Origin: an uncultured Elusimicrobiales bacterium
Lineage (GTDB): Bacteria; Elusimicrobiota; Elusimicrobia; Elusimicrobiales; Elusimicrobiaceae
DNA: 17,067 nucleotides
Direction: 5' to 3'
Assembly (NCBI GenBank): GCA_934644855.1
Contig: CAKUDJ010000001.1
Location: 1 to 17,067 of the forward strand
Shown here in pieces: positions 14,667 to 17,067 of this stretch (the first letter of the stretch is position 1; each line of letters begins with the position of its first letter). The position numbers were made by a program, and so were the translations under genes. The notes under the pieces are model-generated. The model was not told the origin of the DNA. It saw nothing but the letters and a program-made list of their open reading frames with translations, and searched no databases.

Positions 14667-15032
14667 ATGAGTATTTTTGAAGCCTTAATGATGGTTGGTT
14701 TCGGCCTGGCTTGGCCGTTTAACATTTGCCGTTCTTTGCGCACCAAAACGGCGGCGGGCAAGAGTTTTTTGTTTATGATTACCATTGAGTTTGCCTATGT
14801 ATGCGGGATGATTCACAAAATACTGCATAATTTTGATTTGGTTTTTTGGCTGTATGTGCTAAACTTTGTAATGGTGTTGGTGGATTTTTGCCTGATGTTA
14901 AAATACACCCGCGTAGATGTGTACCGCCACCACCGGGCGGAACTTTCCAAACGCCACGAAGAAGCCGCCAAACGCGGGCAAAAATATAAACATATTCCGC
15001 ACCGCTTGCGCACCCAAGCCAAAGCGCACTAA
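14667..15032 (+). CDS. Small SemiSWEET/PQ-loop-like membrane protein
   Basis: The 121-residue protein has three hydrophobic segments (about 5-22, 33-52 and 57-79) followed by a 40-residue, strongly basic tail rich in His, Lys and Arg. After segment one comes WPFNICRSLRTKTAAGKS, which resembles the PQ-loop hallmark of SWEET and SemiSWEET transporters (PQxxRSxRTKSAxGxS), with P17-F18-N19 at the usual PQ or PxN place. Three segments is the SemiSWEET count; such proteins dimerise to carry sugars. The ATG follows GGGAGGATAAAA. It lies 36 bases upstream of nfo, probably in the same transcript. Sugar transport is inferred from resemblance only, and the long basic tail is not typical of characterised SemiSWEETs. 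Confidence 0.65.
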   Translation: MSIFEALMMVGFGLAWPFNICRSLRTKTAAGKSFLFMITIEFAYVCGMIHKILHNFDLVFWLYVLNFVMVLVDFCLMLKYTRVDVYRHHRAELSKRHEEAAKRGQKYKHIPHRLRTQAKAH

Positions 15033-15068
15033 TTTGCACCGGGCGGCGCACCAACAGGAGGAGCAAAA

Positions 15069-15911
15069 ATGTTTTATATCGGCTGCCATTTATCCGCCGC
15101 CAAAGGGTTTGCGGCTATGGGCAAAGAAGCCCTTTCCATTGGGGCCAATGTGTTCCAGTTTTTTACCCGCAACCCGCGGGGCAGTAAAGCCAAAGCCATT
15201 GACCCGCAAGATGCCGCCAACCTGCGGGAACTGGCACAAAAAAACCAATTCGGCCCCTTGCTTGCCCACGCGCCCTACACCTTAAACGCCTGCTCGGCGG
15301 ACCCCAAAACGCGGGAATTTGCCTTGCTGACCATGCAAGACGACCTGGCCCGCATGAACGATTTTCTGCCCGGCAATTTATACAATTTCCACCCGGGCAG
15401 CCATGTGGGGCAAGGGATAGAAACAGGCATCCGACAAATTACCGCTTTGTTAAACCACATTTTAACGCCGCACCAAACCACTACCGTTTTATTGGAAACC
15501 ATGGCCGGCAAAGGCAGCGAAGTCGGCTCCCGCTTTGAAGAACTGCGCCAAATTTTAGACGGTGTAAAATGTGCGGATAAAATGGGCGTTTGTTTGGATA
15601 CCTGCCACGTCAGCGACGCGGGCTATGACATTGTAAACGATTTAGACGGCGTATTAAACCGCTTTGATAAAATAATCGGCCTACACCGCTTAAAAGCCAT
15701 TCACTTAAACGACAGCTTAAACCCATTGGGCGCGCACAAAGACCGCCACGCCCAAATCGGCCAAGGCACGCTGGGCACAGAGGCTCTGGCACGGGTGATT
15801 AACCACCCGGCCTTAAAACATTTACCGTTTTATTTGGAAACTCCGAACGACATTCCCGGATACGCGGCGGAAATTGCCCTGTTGCGCGGGCTGTATCAGG
15901 CAGACAAATAA
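15069..15911 (+). CDS. nfo: Endonuclease IV (AP endonuclease)
   Basis: Endonuclease IV cuts DNA 5' of abasic sites in base-excision repair, using three zinc ions. In 280 residues all nine metal ligands known from E. coli Nfo appear in order: His67, His108 (NFHPGSHVG), Glu143 ([13 protein letters not shown]), Asp177 and His180 ([13 protein letters not shown]), His212 (HLNDS), Asp225 and His227 ([12 protein letters not shown]) and Glu257 (LETP). Length matches the family. CAGGAGGAG lies just before the ATG. It ends 29 bases from the convergent phosphodiesterase gene, with no clear terminator between them. Confidence 0.97.
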   Translation: MFYIGCHLSAAKGFAAMGKEALSIGANVFQFFTRNPRGSKAKAIDPQDAANLRELAQKNQFGPLLAHAPYTLNACSADPKTREFALLTMQDDLARMNDFLPGNLYNFHPGSHVGQGIETGIRQITALLNHILTPHQTTTVLLETMAGKGSEVGSRFEELRQILDGVKCADKMGVCLDTCHVSDAGYDIVNDLDGVLNRFDKIIGLHRLKAIHLNDSLNPLGAHKDRHAQIGQGTLGTEALARVINHPALKHLPFYLETPNDIPGYAAEIALLRGLYQADK

Positions 15912-15940
15912 AAACGCACCCCACCCGCTGATTGACAGGT

Positions 15941-16645
15941 TTAACTTGCGGAAACAAACAAATCTATTCTATCGGTAAAAATGCCGTCTGCGCCCATGGA
16001 GGCAAGCCGCGCCGCGTCCTCTTGTGTATTGACGGTATACGCAAAAACTTGGAGGCCGTTTTCGTGGCAGGTGTTTATGATTTCCGGTGTGAGCCTGCTT
16101 TGGTTCATGTGTACGCTCCGCGCCCCTAAAGCCAACGCTTCTTGCACATCAAACGCGCGGCACAAACGCCCAATCCGCACGCTTTTATCCAGTTCCCGCA
16201 AGCGGGCTAAAGTGGGATAATCAAAACTGGAAAAAAGAATTTTGGGCAGTATATCCGGCGCCTGCGCGCGTAATTCATCTAGCAAAACTTTTTCTATGCC
16301 CGGGTAATAATTGCCGTCGTTTTTAATTTCTATATTTAAGCACGCTAAATTTTCGCGCACCACCGGCAATACGTCCCGCAAGAGCGGAATGGTGCATTTT
16401 TCCGCCGTAAACGCATTCACTATCGGATACTGGGCCAAATCCGCCTGCGTGAGCGTGCCCAAAGGCGCGTCCACCCCGGTAGTAGCCAATAAAGAATAAT
16501 CATGATGAACGGCTAACTGTCCGTCCCGCAGTAAATGAACGTCCAATTCATACGCCGTGGCCCCCAAGGCGCGGGCACGCGCAAAGGCGGCTACGGAATT
16601 TTGGGGGAGCTCAATACTGGCCCCGCGGTGTGCAAAATAAATCAT
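15941..16645 (-). CDS. Glycerophosphodiester phosphodiesterase family protein
   Basis: GDPD enzymes split glycerophosphodiesters into glycerol-3-phosphate and an alcohol. In 234 residues from the ATG at 16645 the TIM-barrel motifs are present: His6-Arg7 (FAHRGAS), Glu33 and Asp35 (YELDVHLLRDG), His48 (VHHD), IEIK for the third metal ligand, and GIFTD near the end. The usual PENT motif reads PQNS, a variant I note without judging its effect. No signal peptide is seen, so it is probably cytoplasmic. The ATG at 16645 is chosen because family members start just before HRG. It has no Shine-Dalgarno, and a promoter directly precedes it. Confidence 0.92.
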   Translation of the reverse strand: MIYFAHRGASIELPQNSVAAFARARALGATAYELDVHLLRDGQLAVHHDYSLLATTGVDAPLGTLTQADLAQYPIVNAFTAEKCTIPLLRDVLPVVRENLACLNIEIKNDGNYYPGIEKVLLDELRAQAPDILPKILFSSFDYPTLARLRELDKSVRIGRLCRAFDVQEALALGARSVHMNQSRLTPEIINTCHENGLQVFAYTVNTQEDAARLASMGADGIFTDRIDLFVSAS

Positions 16646-16651
16646 AGTATT

Positions 16652-16680
16652 AGTGTAAAAAATTTGAACGGCACAAACAA
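16652..16680 (-). promoter_or_regulatory. Promoter abutting the GDPD start codon
   Basis: TTGTTT (16680-16675), 17 bases, TACACT (16657-16652). The -10 box ends 6 bases before the ATG, so transcription should start at or beside the ATG. It lies just downstream of the mscL terminator. Confidence 0.45.
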
Positions 16681-16682
16681 GC

Positions 16683-16709
16683 AAAAAGGGAAAGGCACGC
16701 GCCTTTCCC
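16683..16709 (-). terminator. Rho-independent terminator after mscL
   Basis: On the minus strand GGGAAAGGC, loop GCGT, GCCTTTCCC (9 bp stem) followed by TTTTT. It lies 27 bases after the mscL stop. Confidence 0.88.
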
Positions 16710-16735
16710 CGGTGTTTTACAAAATACCCAAAAAC

Positions 16736-17067
16736 TTATTTTAATTCGGAAGTGCATTGCGGGCAGCGGGTAGCTTCCAGGGCAATTTCGCTGCAGCAAT
16801 ACGGGCATTTTTTGGTGGTAGGCGCCGCGGCCGGAGCCGGTTTGGGCGCGTTTAATTTGTTAATCAGCTTAATCAGCATAAAAATACAAAACGCTACAAT
16901 TAAAAAGCTGATAACCGCATTGAGCAAATTACCAATGTTCAGCGTGGTGGCCCCCGCCGCGGCCGCCGCGGACAAAGAGTCATACGGCCCGTGCACGGTG
17001 GCGCCGTCTTTGAGCACAATAAACCAGTTGGAAAAATCCACCTGGCCCATCAGCAGCCCCAAGGGCG
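16736..17067 (-). CDS. mscL: Large-conductance mechanosensitive channel MscL, 5' end outside window
   Basis: MscL is a homopentameric inner-membrane pore that opens under membrane tension to release solutes during osmotic downshock. The visible 110 codons read PLGLLMGQVDFSNWFIVLKDG, which is the end of the first helix and start of the periplasmic loop, then TTLNIGNLLNAVISFLIVAFCIFMLIK, the second transmembrane helix, then a cytoplasmic tail. The tail has a proline/alanine linker and a CPYC...CPQC four-cysteine module (KKCPYCCSEIALEATRCPQC) that looks like a zinc ribbon, in place of the short helical bundle of E. coli MscL. The first helix's N-terminal part lies beyond the edge. A strong terminator follows. 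Confidence 0.93.
   Translation of the reverse strand, partial: PLGLLMGQVDFSNWFIVLKDGATVHGPYDSLSAAAAAGATTLNIGNLLNAVISFLIVAFCIFMLIKLINKLNAPKPAPAAAPTTKKCPYCCSEIALEATRCPQCTSELK

Noticed and set aside
1..17067. Mobile element, phage, CRISPR or defence system
   Set aside because: No transposase, integrase, phage, Cas, restriction or toxin-antitoxin gene and no regular repeat array is visible.

Overview
This 17 kb window reads as ordinary bacterial chromosome with dense gene packing and Shine-Dalgarno starts. It looks like a Gram-negative-type anaerobe or fermenter: it has a complete mannose-family PTS next to hpf, hprK and rapZ, and a heptosyltransferase-like GT9 enzyme. The gene set would fit Elusimicrobiota or a similar deep lineage, but that is a low-confidence guess from gene content alone. 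I see no phage, insertion sequence, CRISPR array or defence island.

Left third (1-5252, minus strand). One tightly packed operon runs from a near-consensus promoter at about 5300: hpf (long ribosome hibernation factor), a broken hprK (HPr kinase/phosphorylase), rapZ, PTS IIA, IIB, IIC, IID, ptsH (HPr) and the start of ptsI (Enzyme I, cut by the window edge). Together these encode phosphate flow from PEP through EI and HPr to IIA, IIB and the IIC/IID membrane complex. The most notable point is that hprK keeps its N-terminal domain and its C-terminal tail but has lost the whole catalytic core with the P-loop, and its two halves are out of frame. HPr still carries the regulatory Ser46 site.

Middle (5253-10302). 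A roughly 390 bp intergenic region holds the hpf promoter, a possible structured RNA and a clear terminator. It is followed by a 74-residue protein made of two copies of a 25-residue unit (minus strand). Divergent from that gene is a full-length smc, with a metallophosphoesterase starting one base after the smc stop codon.

Right part (10303-17067). A polytopic PMT/ArnT-like glycosyltransferase, tRNA-Ala(GGC) with promoter and terminator, and a GT9 glycosyltransferase lie on the minus strand. A threonine-aldolase-family PLP enzyme, a SemiSWEET/PQ-loop-like membrane protein and endonuclease IV (nfo) lie on the plus strand. A glycerophosphodiester phosphodiesterase and the 3' part of mscL (with a C-terminal zinc-ribbon-like tail) lie on the minus strand.

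Other items worth a second look are a dispersed 25-base repeat in two intergenic regions, each copy inside a different stem-loop, and two genes whose -10 boxes sit so close to the ATG that their mRNAs may be leaderless. No dramatic new system is evident; the hprK decay and the non-coding elements are the best leads.
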